A DNA stretch of 64,000 nt from Anaeromassilibacillus sp. An172 (GTDB lineage Bacteria; Bacillota; Clostridia; Oscillospirales; Acutalibacteraceae), in NCBI RefSeq assembly GCF_002160515.1, contig NZ_NFKS01000014.1:1-64000 (forward strand). Direction: 5' to 3'. The notes below the pieces were generated by a model. The model did no database searches, was not told the DNA's origin, and saw only the letters and a list, made by a program, of their open reading frames with translations. Positions 25,467 through 34,895 of this stretch are shown piece by piece. A program made the translations under genes and the position numbers. Position 1 is the stretch's first letter. The number at the start of each line of letters is the position of its first letter.

Positions 25467-27531
25467 ATTTTACCCCTCGAGAATATAATCCATTTGTTTT
25501 CCTCACTGTCAACATGGCGAAATCCTTGAATTTCTCAAGGTTTTCCACTGTTTCAACAGAGTTATCAACATAGAAGAGGTAGTATTTAACATCTGTGGAA
25601 AACATTGTGGATAACTTGTCAATTAGCGTTAATATTTTACAATTTAGGATTTCACAGGTGGTTCCGTCGCAAAAAACAGCAAAATCCTCGCTTTTTCTGT
25701 CACGAATTTTCAGCGTCTTTTTGCAAGTTTTGCAGTCAAGTCCTGCACTTTTGCCGGGACAGTTCCTTGTAAGCATAAGGGGGATTTTTCCGTAAACCAT
25801 AACGCCTCTTTCAATATCGCCGCCCAAGCCGTTTATCTGTTCCTTTGCCATTTCAATGCTCAGTTCTGCGTCAGCAAGACCCTGCTCCTTAAAGAAATTC
25901 AAAGCGTAAGTGTTTGTTATGTTCAAACCAAAACCGCCGTGAACAGTAAATCCCTGCTTTCTTCCAAGATAAACTGCGCCGATATTTGAAGCCAAAACAT
26001 CTTTAACCCCGATACCTTTAAGCTTTTCCAAGGTTTTCTCGATTCTCTGGTCAAGGGAGAACATTCCTCTGGGGATTTCTGCGCCAACATTTACTCCCTT
26101 TTTAATAAGGTTAAGGAAATTTTCTTCAGGAGAAAAAAGCGGTATGAAAACCATATCAAATTCCGAGAAAAACTCCGGAGGCTTTTTGTTTGATTTCCAG
26201 ACTGCGTAATTTTTGTCCTCGCCTTTTCTTCTGTGGGGAGCAAACTCCGAAAGAGTGACCTCCTCAACAAAAGCATTTTTATTTTCACTGCGGATTTTTG
26301 ACAGTTCATCAAGGGCGCTTCTTCTCATATTATTTATAACGGAAAGGGGGATAGTCACGTTTTCAGCTATCTGAAAATTTATTTCCTTAAAAAAGTAAGG
26401 TGTTCCGCCTGTTTTTTCAAGCTGCTGCTTCACTTTTTCCTCTGTGACGGCGGCTTTTATGGGGATTTCTCCCAAGGCTTCACCCTTTACCGAAACTGTG
26501 TTTTTCCCGTCTGTCACCTTTAAAACCGGATATTCTCCGGAAAAAAGCGAAAAATTCCCGGAAAGTCCAACCCTCTTAGGCTGGTCTTTGAAGAGATTTC
26601 TAATCTGTGAGAACATTTTCTCAGAAACGGCTGTTACGTCCTCGTGACGTCTTATTCCAAACATATCTTTCCCACGGCGGTCCTTATAATACCCGTCGGT
26701 AAATCCCGAACGTGAAAAAACTCCCGTTAAATATTCCCTTGTCTGCTCTGTTACAAAGCCCAAGTCAAGGCTTTCACGGCAGGCACGGACGGCGCTTGCC
26801 ACATACTCCGGTCGTTTCATTCTGCCCTCGATTTTTGCTGAGTTCACGCCGATTTTTTCAAGCTCCGAAAGATAATCTATAATACTGTTGTCTTTAAGGC
26901 TTAAAGCATAGCCGCCTTTTCCGTTTACACCGAAGGGCAGACGGCAGGGCTGGGCGCAGGCTCCACGGTTTCCGCTTCGTGAACCCAGCATTGCGCTGAA
27001 ATAGCACTGACCGGAAACACACATGCACAGTGCGCCGTGAACAAACACCTCAAGCTCTATTGATGTGGCTTTTCTTATTTCCTTTATTTCCTCCATGGAA
27101 AGCTCACGGGACAGCACAACCCTTTTAAATCCCAGTTCCTCCAAAAACTTTGCGCCTGAGGGAGAGTGAACGCTCATCTGGGTTGAGCCGTGGAGAGGAA
27201 GCTCCGGCACATACCTTTTAATAAGGGAAACAAGACCGAAGTCCTGTACAATAACTCCGTCAATTCCTGCGTTATAGGCTTTGATAACAGTGTTCAAAGC
27301 CCTTTCGCACTCCTTATCAAAAATAACCGTATTGGCGGTAAGATACACCTTAACACCGCACATGTGGCAATATTTAACCGCCTTTTCCATTTCCTCAAAG
27401 TCAAAATTGTGGGCGGAGGCTCTGGCGGAAAATTCCTTTGCACCAAGATAAACTGCGTCCGCTCCGCTTTTTACCGCCGCCTCAACGCTTTCCATCCCCC
27501 CGCAGGGGGCAAGTACCTCAAGCCTGCTCAT
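25465..27531 (-). CDS. U32-family (DUF3656) RNA-modification-type protein
   Basis: A 688-residue protein of the U32 'peptidase' family. The N-terminal domain starts with LEVLAPCGGMESVEAAVKSG and has the family cysteine signature CVSGQCYFSAMLGSRSGNRG followed by CAQPCR. A long C-terminal part adds the extra domain seen in RlhA-type proteins and another Cys pair (CPGKSAGLDCKTC). Members now characterised hydroxylate tRNA (TrhP) or 23S rRNA (RlhA) rather than cleave proteins; the length favours an RlhA-like role, which is inference. It overlaps the upstream zapA by 14 bp. Confidence 0.85.
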   Translation of the reverse strand: MSRLEVLAPCGGMESVEAAVKSGADAVYLGAKEFSARASAHNFDFEEMEKAVKYCHMCGVKVYLTANTVIFDKECERALNTVIKAYNAGIDGVIVQDFGLVSLIKRYVPELPLHGSTQMSVHSPSGAKFLEELGFKRVVLSRELSMEEIKEIRKATSIELEVFVHGALCMCVSGQCYFSAMLGSRSGNRGACAQPCRLPFGVNGKGGYALSLKDNSIIDYLSELEKIGVNSAKIEGRMKRPEYVASAVRACRESLDLGFVTEQTREYLTGVFSRSGFTDGYYKDRRGKDMFGIRRHEDVTAVSEKMFSQIRNLFKDQPKRVGLSGNFSLFSGEYPVLKVTDGKNTVSVKGEALGEIPIKAAVTEEKVKQQLEKTGGTPYFFKEINFQIAENVTIPLSVINNMRRSALDELSKIRSENKNAFVEEVTLSEFAPHRRKGEDKNYAVWKSNKKPPEFFSEFDMVFIPLFSPEENFLNLIKKGVNVGAEIPRGMFSLDQRIEKTLEKLKGIGVKDVLASNIGAVYLGRKQGFTVHGGFGLNITNTYALNFFKEQGLADAELSIEMAKEQINGLGGDIERGVMVYGKIPLMLTRNCPGKSAGLDCKTCKKTLKIRDRKSEDFAVFCDGTTCEILNCKILTLIDKLSTMFSTDVKYYLFYVDNSVETVENLEKFKDFAMLTVRKTNGLYSRGVK
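25562..25614. promoter_or_regulatory. Cluster of DnaA-box-like motifs inside a gene
   Basis: Within the 3' part of the U32 gene: TTATCAACA (25562-25570), TGTGGAAAA (25594-25602) and a consensus TGTGGATAA (25606-25614). TTTTCCACA (25425-25433) and TTGTGGAAA (25440-25448) follow nearby. This density resembles origin DNA although oriC is 19 kb away. Confidence 0.4.
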
Positions 27532-28039
27532 TTGTTTCTTCCGCTTTCTTTTTATTTCTCTTTCTGTTGTTTCTGGGCACGTACTCTTTTTTGCCGGGAC
27601 GCTTGTTTTCCTTTACCTCAGACCCGTGGGACTCCTCGTCGGATTCTGATTTTTCTGAAGAGTTTTCCACATGGTCGCTTTCTGATGTTGAAACTTCCTC
27701 GGTTTTTCCGGACTCAAGCTGTGAAATCTGCATTTTAAGTGTCTGAATTTCGCTCATAAGACCCTTAATCTGCTCTGTAAGCACAGAGTTTTTCTCTTTT
27801 TCGTCGAAAAGCTCTTTATTTCTTGCGATAATTTCTTTCTGTGCTCTGTTAATATCGTCGCAGAAATCCATGCAGGAGAGGACTGCGGCGGCGGTTATTG
27901 AGAAATGCTCGTTTTCTCTCTGAACCAGTTTTATTTTATTGTCTGTCTGGCGGGCGATTTCCTCAACGTAGTTCAAATCCTCCTGATTGATTATTGTAAA
28001 TATCTGACCCGCAAGGGTGACTGTGATTTTTTTATCCAT
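27518..28039 (-). CDS. zapA: Cell division protein ZapA
   Basis: A 173-residue ZapA-family protein, a positive regulator of FtsZ ring assembly. The N-terminal domain (KKITVTLAGQIFTIINQEDLNYVEEIA...) is the ZapA globular part; a long coiled coil follows (about 60-120), then an extended charged Ser/Glu and Lys/Arg tail (ending RKRNKKKAEETNEQA). It is longer than the usual 90-110 residues because of this tail. The start at 28039 is chosen because GGAAAGG is correctly spaced. It overlaps the U32 gene by 14 bp. Confidence 0.85.
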   Translation of the reverse strand: MDKKITVTLAGQIFTIINQEDLNYVEEIARQTDNKIKLVQRENEHFSITAAAVLSCMDFCDDINRAQKEIIARNKELFDEKEKNSVLTEQIKGLMSEIQTLKMQISQLESGKTEEVSTSESDHVENSSEKSESDEESHGSEVKENKRPGKKEYVPRNNRKRNKKKAEETNEQA

Positions 28040-28048
28040 AGCTGACAT

Positions 28049-28661
28049 CCTTTCCTTAGTCTTTGATTTTTCCCCTTTTATTATAGATTATACAAAGATT
28101 TTTTAAGCGTTAAAAAGCTGTAATTTCTGCCAAAAAATCAAAGATTTTACCCTTTATGAAATAAAACAATTATAATACATTCTTCGGTTTACGTCAAACA
28201 GATGAAAGGAAAAAAGAGTTTCTTAAAAATGTTTAAAAATCTTTCTAAACATCCAAAATATATAAATCACAGCCTTTACAAAGTTTTTGATTAAACAGTT
28301 TTCACAGAAAAAAATCTCCATGAAAACCGGTGATTTCACCCTATAATATAACCTTTATTTTCCTTTTTTACTCACCTTACAATCGTCCTAAAATGATTAT
28401 ATTTGTGCAAACTACACAGTTTTTTTACAAATATTTCTTAGGTTAAAATGTATTTTTTACGTACAAAATCGGTTTTGGGTATTGAATTTGGATTAAACCT
28501 ATAGTATAATACAATATGTCGCTTTACACTGTTTTCACGTGTTAAGCGTTGACATATATTTCTTTTTATTATTAAAATTTTGTTTTTTCAAATCAATTAA
28601 AACGGCGTAGGGTTCGTGAAATTTATAACATAAAAAACGCCGCATTTTTAGGAGGAAGAGT
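28049..28661. other. Gene-free AT-rich gap between zapA and glgP
   Basis: A 600-bp gap with no ORF of interest and, unlike most large gaps here, no modular repeat. It holds the glgP promoter (28482-28510) with a leader of about 140 nt. A second TTGACA (about 28549) lacks a convincing -10. The rest shows nothing I recognise. Confidence 0.5.
28482..28510 (+). promoter_or_regulatory. glgP promoter
   Basis: TTGAAT (28482-28487), 17-nt spacer, TATAAT (28505-28510). Confidence 0.75.
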
Positions 28662-31061
28662 ATGAAATACAATCTTACTGTTAAAGAAATCTCAGATAAA
28701 ATAGGTGCTAAGCTTTCCCACAATTTCGGTGTAGCACCTGAAGAGGCAACCTACGAGCATTTTTACAAGGCTGCTGTTCTTGTTTGCCGTGACCTTATGA
28801 GCGAGGGCTACAAGGAGTTCACAAACAAAGCAAACGAGCAGGGCAAAAAGCAGGTTTATTACCTCTGCATGGAATTCCTCATGGGAAGATCACTTAAAAA
28901 TAACATCTTCAACCTCGGTCTTGAGGACACACTCAAAGAGGCTTTGAAGGGATACGGCATTTCCCTTGACAAGGTTTACGAGCAGGAGCCTGACGCAGGT
29001 CTCGGAAACGGCGGTCTCGGACGTCTTGCAGCATGCTTCCTTGACGGTCTTGCATCACAGGCTTATCCATCAATGGGTTATTCCCTGAGATATGAATACG
29101 GTATTTTCAGTCAGAAGCTTATCGACGGCTGGCAGACAGAGCTTCCTGATTTCTGGCTTCCTGGCGGCAGCGTATGGCTTCACGCTCATCCTGAAAAGGC
29201 TGTAGAGGTTTCCTTTAACGGAAGAGTAAAGGAATTTTGGATTGGCGGAAACCACAGTGTTGAGATTGAGGGCGCAACAAAAATCAACGCTATTCCTTAT
29301 GATATGCTTGTTTCCGGATACAACGGCAAGGGTATCAGCCGCCTGAGACTTTGGGCAGCAGAATCCAAAATTTTCGATATGGACGCTTTCAACGGCGGCG
29401 ATTATGTAAGAGCCATGGAGCAGAAGGCTATGTCCGAGGCAATCACAAAGGTTCTCTATCCCGGTGACAATCATCCGGAAGGAAAGAGCCTCCGTCTTAC
29501 TCAGCAGTATTTCCTTGTAAGCGCAACTGTTCAGGATATCGTAAACAGACACCTGAGAGTTTACAAGACAATGGAAAACTTCGCAGAGAAGGTAACACTC
29601 CACTTGAACGACACACACCCTGTTCTTGCTATTCCTGAACTTATGAGAATACTCCTTGACGAGTGCGGCTACAGCTGGGATAAGGCATGGGAGATTGTTA
29701 CAAACTCTGTTGCATATACAAACCACACAGTTATGAAAGAAGCTCTCGAGTGCTGGGGCATTGATATGTTCCAGAAGCTTCTCCCAAGAATTTATCAGAT
29801 TATAGAAGAGCTCAACAGACGTTACTGCGCAGAACTTCACGCAAGAGGCATCGACGGCTATCAGGTTGGCAGAATGGCAATCATCAACGAGGGCGTTGTA
29901 AAGATGGCAAACCTCGCTGTTATGGCAAGCTACAAGGTAAACGGCGTTTCCGCTCTCCACAGTGAAATCCTCAAGGATACTGTATTCCACGATTATTACA
30001 CAGTAACACCTGCTAAGTTTACAAACGTTACAAACGGTATCGCTCACAGACGTTGGCTCAACCAGTCTAACCCGAAGCTCGCTTCACTTCTTACAGACCT
30101 TATCGGCGACGGCTACATCACAGACGCTTCCAAGCTTGAAGAGCTGAAGAAGTACAAGGATGATTCAGCTGTTCTTGATAAGCTTGCAAAGATTAAATAC
30201 GAAAATAAAGTTTACATGGCTGACTACATCAAGAAGCACAACGGCATCATCGTTGACCCTAACTCAATCTTTGACGTACAGGTTAAGAGACTTCACGAGT
30301 ACAAGAGACAGCTTATGAACGCTTTGCATATTCTCTCAACCTATCAGTGGCTGAGAAACAACCCAAATGCAGACTTTAAGCCAAAGACCTACATTTTCGG
30401 AGCAAAGGCTGCACCGGGTTACTACTTCGCAAAGAAGATTATTCAGTTCATCATTCATCTTGCAAATACAATCAACAACGACCCAAGAGTAAACCAGAAG
30501 CTCAAGGTTGTATATCTGGAGGACTACAGAGTTACAGTTGCTGAAAAGCTTATACCTGCCGCAGAAATCAGCGAACAGATTTCACTTGCAGGAACAGAGG
30601 CTTCCGGTACAAGTAACATGAAGTTCATGATAAACGGTGCTGTTACAATCGGTACTTTGGACGGCGCAAACGTTGAAATTCACCAGGCAGTAGGCGATGA
30701 CAACATTATTCTCTTCGGTATGACAACACCTGAGGTTGACAGAATTAAGAAGCAGAGCTATATTCCATCCAACTACTACAGAAACAACCAGATTATCAGA
30801 GCAGCAGTTGACGAAATCAATGCTTCCAAGTTCTCCGATATCGCAACATCACTTCTCAACGTTGACCCATACATGGTACTTGCAGACTTCGGCGATTATT
30901 CATTCGCACAGCAGAAGGCTTCACAGATTTACGGCGACCAGAGAAAGTGGAACCAGATGTCACTTATGAACATTGCAGGCGCAGGCATCTTCGCAGCAGA
31001 CCGTTCAATAAGAGATTACGCAAACAACATTTGGAACCTCAAGCCTGTTGATGAAGACTGA
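28662..31061 (+). CDS. glgP: Glycogen/maltodextrin phosphorylase
   Basis: A 799-residue GT35 phosphorylase that releases glucose 1-phosphate from alpha-1,4-glucans, with pyridoxal phosphate. Visible are GLGNGGLGRLAACFLDGLAS, LNDTHP, VKRLHEYKRQ, and the PLP-lysine region EASGTSNMKFMINGA followed by GTLDGANVEI. Length is standard. AGGAGGAAG precedes the ATG. Codon use is strongly biased compared with neighbours, a sign of high expression. It has its own promoter and terminator, and an amylase gene follows. Confidence 0.95.
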   Translation: MKYNLTVKEISDKIGAKLSHNFGVAPEEATYEHFYKAAVLVCRDLMSEGYKEFTNKANEQGKKQVYYLCMEFLMGRSLKNNIFNLGLEDTLKEALKGYGISLDKVYEQEPDAGLGNGGLGRLAACFLDGLASQAYPSMGYSLRYEYGIFSQKLIDGWQTELPDFWLPGGSVWLHAHPEKAVEVSFNGRVKEFWIGGNHSVEIEGATKINAIPYDMLVSGYNGKGISRLRLWAAESKIFDMDAFNGGDYVRAMEQKAMSEAITKVLYPGDNHPEGKSLRLTQQYFLVSATVQDIVNRHLRVYKTMENFAEKVTLHLNDTHPVLAIPELMRILLDECGYSWDKAWEIVTNSVAYTNHTVMKEALECWGIDMFQKLLPRIYQIIEELNRRYCAELHARGIDGYQVGRMAIINEGVVKMANLAVMASYKVNGVSALHSEILKDTVFHDYYTVTPAKFTNVTNGIAHRRWLNQSNPKLASLLTDLIGDGYITDASKLEELKKYKDDSAVLDKLAKIKYENKVYMADYIKKHNGIIVDPNSIFDVQVKRLHEYKRQLMNALHILSTYQWLRNNPNADFKPKTYIFGAKAAPGYYFAKKIIQFIIHLANTINNDPRVNQKLKVVYLEDYRVTVAEKLIPAAEISEQISLAGTEASGTSNMKFMINGAVTIGTLDGANVEIHQAVGDDNIILFGMTTPEVDRIKKQSYIPSNYYRNNQIIRAAVDEINASKFSDIATSLLNVDPYMVLADFGDYSFAQQKASQIYGDQRKWNQMSLMNIAGAGIFAADRSIRDYANNIWNLKPVDED

Positions 31062-31087
31062 TAAAAGTTAATCTTTCAAAATAAATG

Positions 31088-31120
31088 AAATATCCCGTCA
31101 CCAGACGGGATATTTCTCTT
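31088..31120 (+). terminator. glgP terminator
   Basis: AAATATCCCGTC and GACGGGATATTT are perfect arms around ACCA, followed by CTCTT. Confidence 0.85.
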
Positions 31121-31146
31121 AAAAGTATTAAACCCGGGGTGATTTT

Positions 31147-33012
31147 ATGTATCCGTTATTTGACTCTAAGTGCTATTTCTACAGAAGTCCATTCGGAGCT
31201 GTAGAAGAGGGAACAAAGGTGCATTTTCAGATTCTCGTACCGTCTGAGCTGAGATGCAGCAGGGCGCAGCTTGCCATAAAATACGATGAGGACGCCGACT
31301 GGAATTTTATAAATATGCTTTGGCAAATAGGCTTTGACAACACAACAGGTCTGTGGGTCTGCGACTTTACTCCGGAAAAAGAGGGACTGTACTGGTACAG
31401 CTTTAAAATAAACACAGCCGAGGGTCAAAGATTTATAGTACCCTCCGACGACCCCAACGAAAAAAGCCAGTTAAGCCGTTCCCCATGGAGGTCATGGCAG
31501 CTTACCTGCTATAAAAAGAACTTTAAAACACCGAAATGGCCTGTAGGCGGAGTTATGTACCAGATTTTCCCCGACAGATTTTATTTCAGCGGAGAAAGAA
31601 AAAACATAACACGCACCGACCTTACCATAAACGAAAACTGGTATTCCCAGCCAAAATGGTGGCCTAACGAGCAGGGCGAAATAACAAACAACGACTTTTT
31701 CATGGGCGACTTAAAGGGAATAACAATGAAGCTTCCTTACCTTGCAGACTTAGGTGTAACCTGCATTTATCTCAACCCCATATTTGAAGCCTATTCAAAC
31801 CACCGTTACGACACAGGCGACTACAGCAAAATCGACCCCATGCTTGGCACAGAAGAGGACTTCGAGGAGCTTTGCAGCGAAGCCAAAAAGCTTGGAATAC
31901 ACATAATAAACGACGGAGTATTCTCCCACACCGGTTCCGACAGCATTTATTTTAACCGCAGCGGAAAATACGGAGACGGTGGAGCCTTCCGTGACCAAAA
32001 TTCACCCTATTACAGCTGGTACAAATTCTCAAACTGGCCCCACAATTACAGCTCATGGTGGGGATTTTACACCCTGCCGGAGGTAAACGAAACCGACCCC
32101 AATTTCAGCGAATATATAAACGGAAAAGACGGCATAATCAGAAAATGGATGAAAAAGGGCAGCAGCGGCTGGAGAATTGACGTTGCCGACGAGCTTCCCG
32201 ACGAGTTCATAAAGAACATCAGGGACAATATAAAAGATTACGACCCGGACGCCTTTTTGATAGGTGAGGTTTGGGAGGACGCCTCAAACAAGGAGAGCTA
32301 CGGCGCAAGGCGCAGATTTCTTTTAGGCGAAGAGCTTGACTCGGTAATGAACTATGTTTTCCGCAACGCAATTATAGACTACATCAAGGGAGCAGACGCC
32401 CTTGTGGTTATGAATTCCATAATGACCGTTGTAGAAAACTATCCAAAGCCTGTATTAAACGTGCTTATGAACCTCCTTTCAACCCACGACACAGAGAGAG
32501 CAATAACAGTTCTTGCCGGAGAGCCATTAAACGGACGTGACAGAAACTGGCAGGCTCACAAGCTTTTAAACCACGAGGAATACGTTAGAGGTATCAAGCT
32601 TATGAAGATAGCCTCCGGTATTCAGTACACCCTGCCCGGCTTCCCATGCGTCTATTACGGCGACGAAACGGGAATGCAGGGTTACAAAGACCCATTTAAC
32701 CGTCAGTGCTTCCCATGGGACTATGAAAACCAGGAGCTTATCGACTGGTACAAGGGCTTGGGCAAAATGAGAAAAGTCTGTACCGCCCTTTGGGAAGGGG
32801 AGATACACAACGCCTTTTCCAACGGAAAATTCCTTTCCTACATTCGCCACGACGAAAACACAGGACTTTTCTGCGGCTTCAACACAGGCGATACTGAAAT
32901 AGAAATAGATTGTCCTCCGGGCTACGCCTCAGGAACGCCTTTAATGGGCACCCGCATGGAAAACGGCAAGCTCTACATCCCGCCCCTTTCCTCAGCATTT
33001 ATTTTAATCTAA
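31147..33012 (+). CDS. GH13 alpha-amylase/neopullulanase-like glycoside hydrolase
   Basis: A 621-residue GH13 enzyme without a signal peptide, so probably intracellular. An N-terminal beta-sandwich (1-125) precedes the TIM barrel. Catalytic residues are visible as the nucleophile Asp in GWRIDVADE, the acid Glu in LIGEVWED and the third Asp in LSTHDTER. Region I reads INDGVFSHTG in place of the commoner DxVxNH. With the adjacent phosphorylase it would process maltodextrins or glycogen fragments. Its stop codon abuts a modular repeat. Confidence 0.9.
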   Translation: MYPLFDSKCYFYRSPFGAVEEGTKVHFQILVPSELRCSRAQLAIKYDEDADWNFINMLWQIGFDNTTGLWVCDFTPEKEGLYWYSFKINTAEGQRFIVPSDDPNEKSQLSRSPWRSWQLTCYKKNFKTPKWPVGGVMYQIFPDRFYFSGERKNITRTDLTINENWYSQPKWWPNEQGEITNNDFFMGDLKGITMKLPYLADLGVTCIYLNPIFEAYSNHRYDTGDYSKIDPMLGTEEDFEELCSEAKKLGIHIINDGVFSHTGSDSIYFNRSGKYGDGGAFRDQNSPYYSWYKFSNWPHNYSSWWGFYTLPEVNETDPNFSEYINGKDGIIRKWMKKGSSGWRIDVADELPDEFIKNIRDNIKDYDPDAFLIGEVWEDASNKESYGARRRFLLGEELDSVMNYVFRNAIIDYIKGADALVVMNSIMTVVENYPKPVLNVLMNLLSTHDTERAITVLAGEPLNGRDRNWQAHKLLNHEEYVRGIKLMKIASGIQYTLPGFPCVYYGDETGMQGYKDPFNRQCFPWDYENQELIDWYKGLGKMRKVCTALWEGEIHNAFSNGKFLSYIRHDENTGLFCGFNTGDTEIEIDCPPGYASGTPLMGTRMENGKLYIPPLSSAFILI

Positions 33013-33286
33013 CTCCGCCTTGGATAGGGTCATCTTTCGGAAAACCTCCTCCATGCGGCGGTTTTAACTTCTCTTTCCTGACGAAGATTTTTATTTCCGA
33101 TTTTTTATATCAGACCTTATTTTTTATATCCGCCTTGCAAAACTCACCTTAAAAATTAGCACCGTTTTTCAAGGCGGGCGAAACCTTTGTTTTTTATATC
33201 CGACCTGCAAAGGTTTATCTTAAAATTTAACGTCTGCGCAGGTCGGGCGAGACCTTTTCCTTATTATTTAGAATGGTTAGCCCTCG
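33013..33286 (-). repeat. Modular hairpin repeat with family-2 module, 3' of GH13
   Basis: Starting directly at the GH13 stop: a family-2 module (33013-33088), partial remnants, a CCGCCTTG cassette, a CCGACCTG cassette, then a decayed GAATGGTTAGCCC arm. Confidence 0.88.
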
Positions 33287-33315
33287 ATTGGGTTTCATTT
33301 TTCAATTATAATTTT

Positions 33316-33358
33316 ACAGCCACGGTTATTTTGTAAACCGTGGCTGTTTTTTATTTTT
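33316..33358 (+). terminator. Terminator downstream of the GH13 gene and repeat
   Basis: ACAGCCACGGTT pairs with AACCGTGGCTGT, followed by TTTTTTATTTTT. It is the best-preserved copy of the recurring terminator linked to modular repeats. Confidence 0.8.
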
Positions 33359-33376
33359 CTTTTATGTAAATATTTG

Positions 33377-33733
33377 TTACATCGGGTAGGGCAAAATATT
33401 ATTAACCACCAGCAAATAAATCATTCCTAAAATTACAAAAACAATTATTACCTCTAATAAAAACCTCAATACCACCATAATTGTTGTATCGCTTCTTATA
33501 TTTACCACCATAGCCAGTAAAAAAATATAAATAAAAAAGGTAATAAAAGAAATCGATATTTGAAATATTCCACCCATATTCTTTGTATACATATCTATAT
33601 ATAAGGATAAAAATATTAAAATTACCGCCAGCACCTTGAATATATAACGAAAAACTCTGTTTCCTGTATAAAGCTTCCAAAACTTGGTTTTTCCCAAGTG
33701 CTTTTCCAAAAAATTATATTCCCAGTTATACAT
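33377..33733 (-). CDS. Small membrane protein of unknown function
   Basis: A 118-residue protein with three or four predicted transmembrane helices (about 30-47, 55-77, 85-108) after a polar N-terminus. No known domain. A strong RBS (AAAGGAGGT) supports it as a real gene. It lies 191 bp downstream of a small AT-rich secreted protein on the same strand and is itself AT-rich. Position and topology would suit an immunity or partner protein, but that is speculation. Confidence 0.65.
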   Translation of the reverse strand: MYNWEYNFLEKHLGKTKFWKLYTGNRVFRYIFKVLAVILIFLSLYIDMYTKNMGGIFQISISFITFFIYIFLLAMVVNIRSDTTIMVVLRFLLEVIIVFVILGMIYLLVVNNILPYPM

Positions 33734-33924
33734 ATTGACTGTACCTCCTTTCCTCGCCTATAATTCATATCACTTATTGAATAAACGACGAGCTATACGT
33801 CAGCGGCACATAATCTTAATATATGATAGAATTAATCATATATTTTAATCATTTTAATTTTTAACTGTATATAGCTTTAAAAACTTTGTCTTTCATTAAA
33901 AATTGCAAAATAATTATGAATAAA

Positions 33925-34533
33925 TTATAATCTTTCATAAATTAAGTACGCAGCAGGATATGTAGGTTTAGTGTTTTCAATATGTGTAACTCTAACACAA
34001 TTTATTTCTCCTGTAAGAATCATAAGAAAAGAATCACGCCACCAATCTTCAGATTTAAATCTTATATTATCAAGCTTATCCAATAAAATTCTTACAGCGG
34101 CTCCACTAGGTCCTCCAAAAGCTGAAAACAAAGCTTTTGCTACTACTTCTGCTCCTTTCTTAGCCAAATCATTTAAAAATGATGATGTACCTTTAATTCG
34201 GTTATATTCTCTTCCTATATCTTCTTTATACATGTAATTTTGATACATTATTTTACCCTCAGGAAGTGTTCTTGTCTGTATCATACTTCTCTGTGCTTCT
34301 TCAATCTGTTCCTGTCTAAATTCTGGGTTTTCCAACATACTTTCATATTCTTCAACATAAGTTTCCGGAACCTGAGCAACAATAGTCAAACCATCGCTGT
34401 CAGTTACAACAACATTTACAAGTGTTTCATTAGTTTCGATTTCTTCCGCATTTACTGCTGCAATCTGCAATGGCAAAATGAGAAAAATCATAGCCAAAAA
34501 TATTGACAATTCACGTTTTTTGATGTTCTTCAT
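33925..34533 (-). CDS. Small AT-rich secreted protein of unknown function
   Basis: A 202-residue protein with a signal peptide (LSIFLAMIFLILPLQIAAVNA, cleavage after NA). The mature part has an acidic N-terminal half and, near residues 118-155, an amphipathic Ala/Gly-rich segment (DLAKKGAEVVAKALFSAFGG) reminiscent of membrane-active peptides. RBS AAGGAG; a consensus promoter is directly upstream. AT-rich composition and isolation between glgP/GH13 and the gyrase cluster suggest acquisition. Function unknown. Confidence 0.72.
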   Translation of the reverse strand: MKNIKKRELSIFLAMIFLILPLQIAAVNAEEIETNETLVNVVVTDSDGLTIVAQVPETYVEEYESMLENPEFRQEQIEEAQRSMIQTRTLPEGKIMYQNYMYKEDIGREYNRIKGTSSFLNDLAKKGAEVVAKALFSAFGGPSGAAVRILLDKLDNIRFKSEDWWRDSFLMILTGEINCVRVTHIENTKPTYPAAYLIYERL

Positions 34534-34571
34534 TAAAAATCACTCCTTATATTAATAAATTTAGTACCTTA

Positions 34572-34600
34572 ATAATAATACGTTATTTAAATTCTGTCAA
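34572..34600 (-). promoter_or_regulatory. Promoter of the 33925-34533 gene
   Basis: On the minus strand TTGACA (34600-34595), 17-nt spacer, TATTAT (34577-34572). Confidence 0.75.
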
Positions 34601-34739
34601 CACTTTTTTTGAATTTTTTTACTAAATTACTAACTTTGTAGATATAAACAATTTTAAATAATTTTTTTATACCAATTATACAATTATAAAAATTCAAAAT
34701 ATATTCATAAAATTATTACTATTAAGAAAGACTAAATGA

Positions 34740-34850
34740 TAGCAAATACCGACTTTGAATTAAGTTTTATTTATCAATTATGAATTTGCAGTCACAGTTA
34801 TTTTACAAATTATGTACTCTTCTTTATTTTTCTTTCATTAAACTCCATAA
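34740..34850 (-). repeat. Decayed end of a modular repeat/terminator
   Basis: The stretch around GCAGTCACAGTTATTTTAC and CTTTATTTTTC resembles the recurring terminator after losing its pairing. The 34534-34895 gap otherwise holds only a promoter and AT-rich sequence. Confidence 0.35.
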
Positions 34851-34895
34851 AAAAATCGGCTTCCTTTTCGGGAAACCGATTTTTATAATAAATTA

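Noticed and set aside
29070-30047. A 325-codon open frame antisense to glgP
   Set aside because: It lies wholly inside glgP, has no ribosome site, and its openness is explained by the strong codon bias of glgP.
33013-33286. Modular repeats acting simply as rho-independent terminators
   Set aside because: The cassette hairpins are not followed by T-runs in either orientation; the separate hairpin at 33316 has that role.
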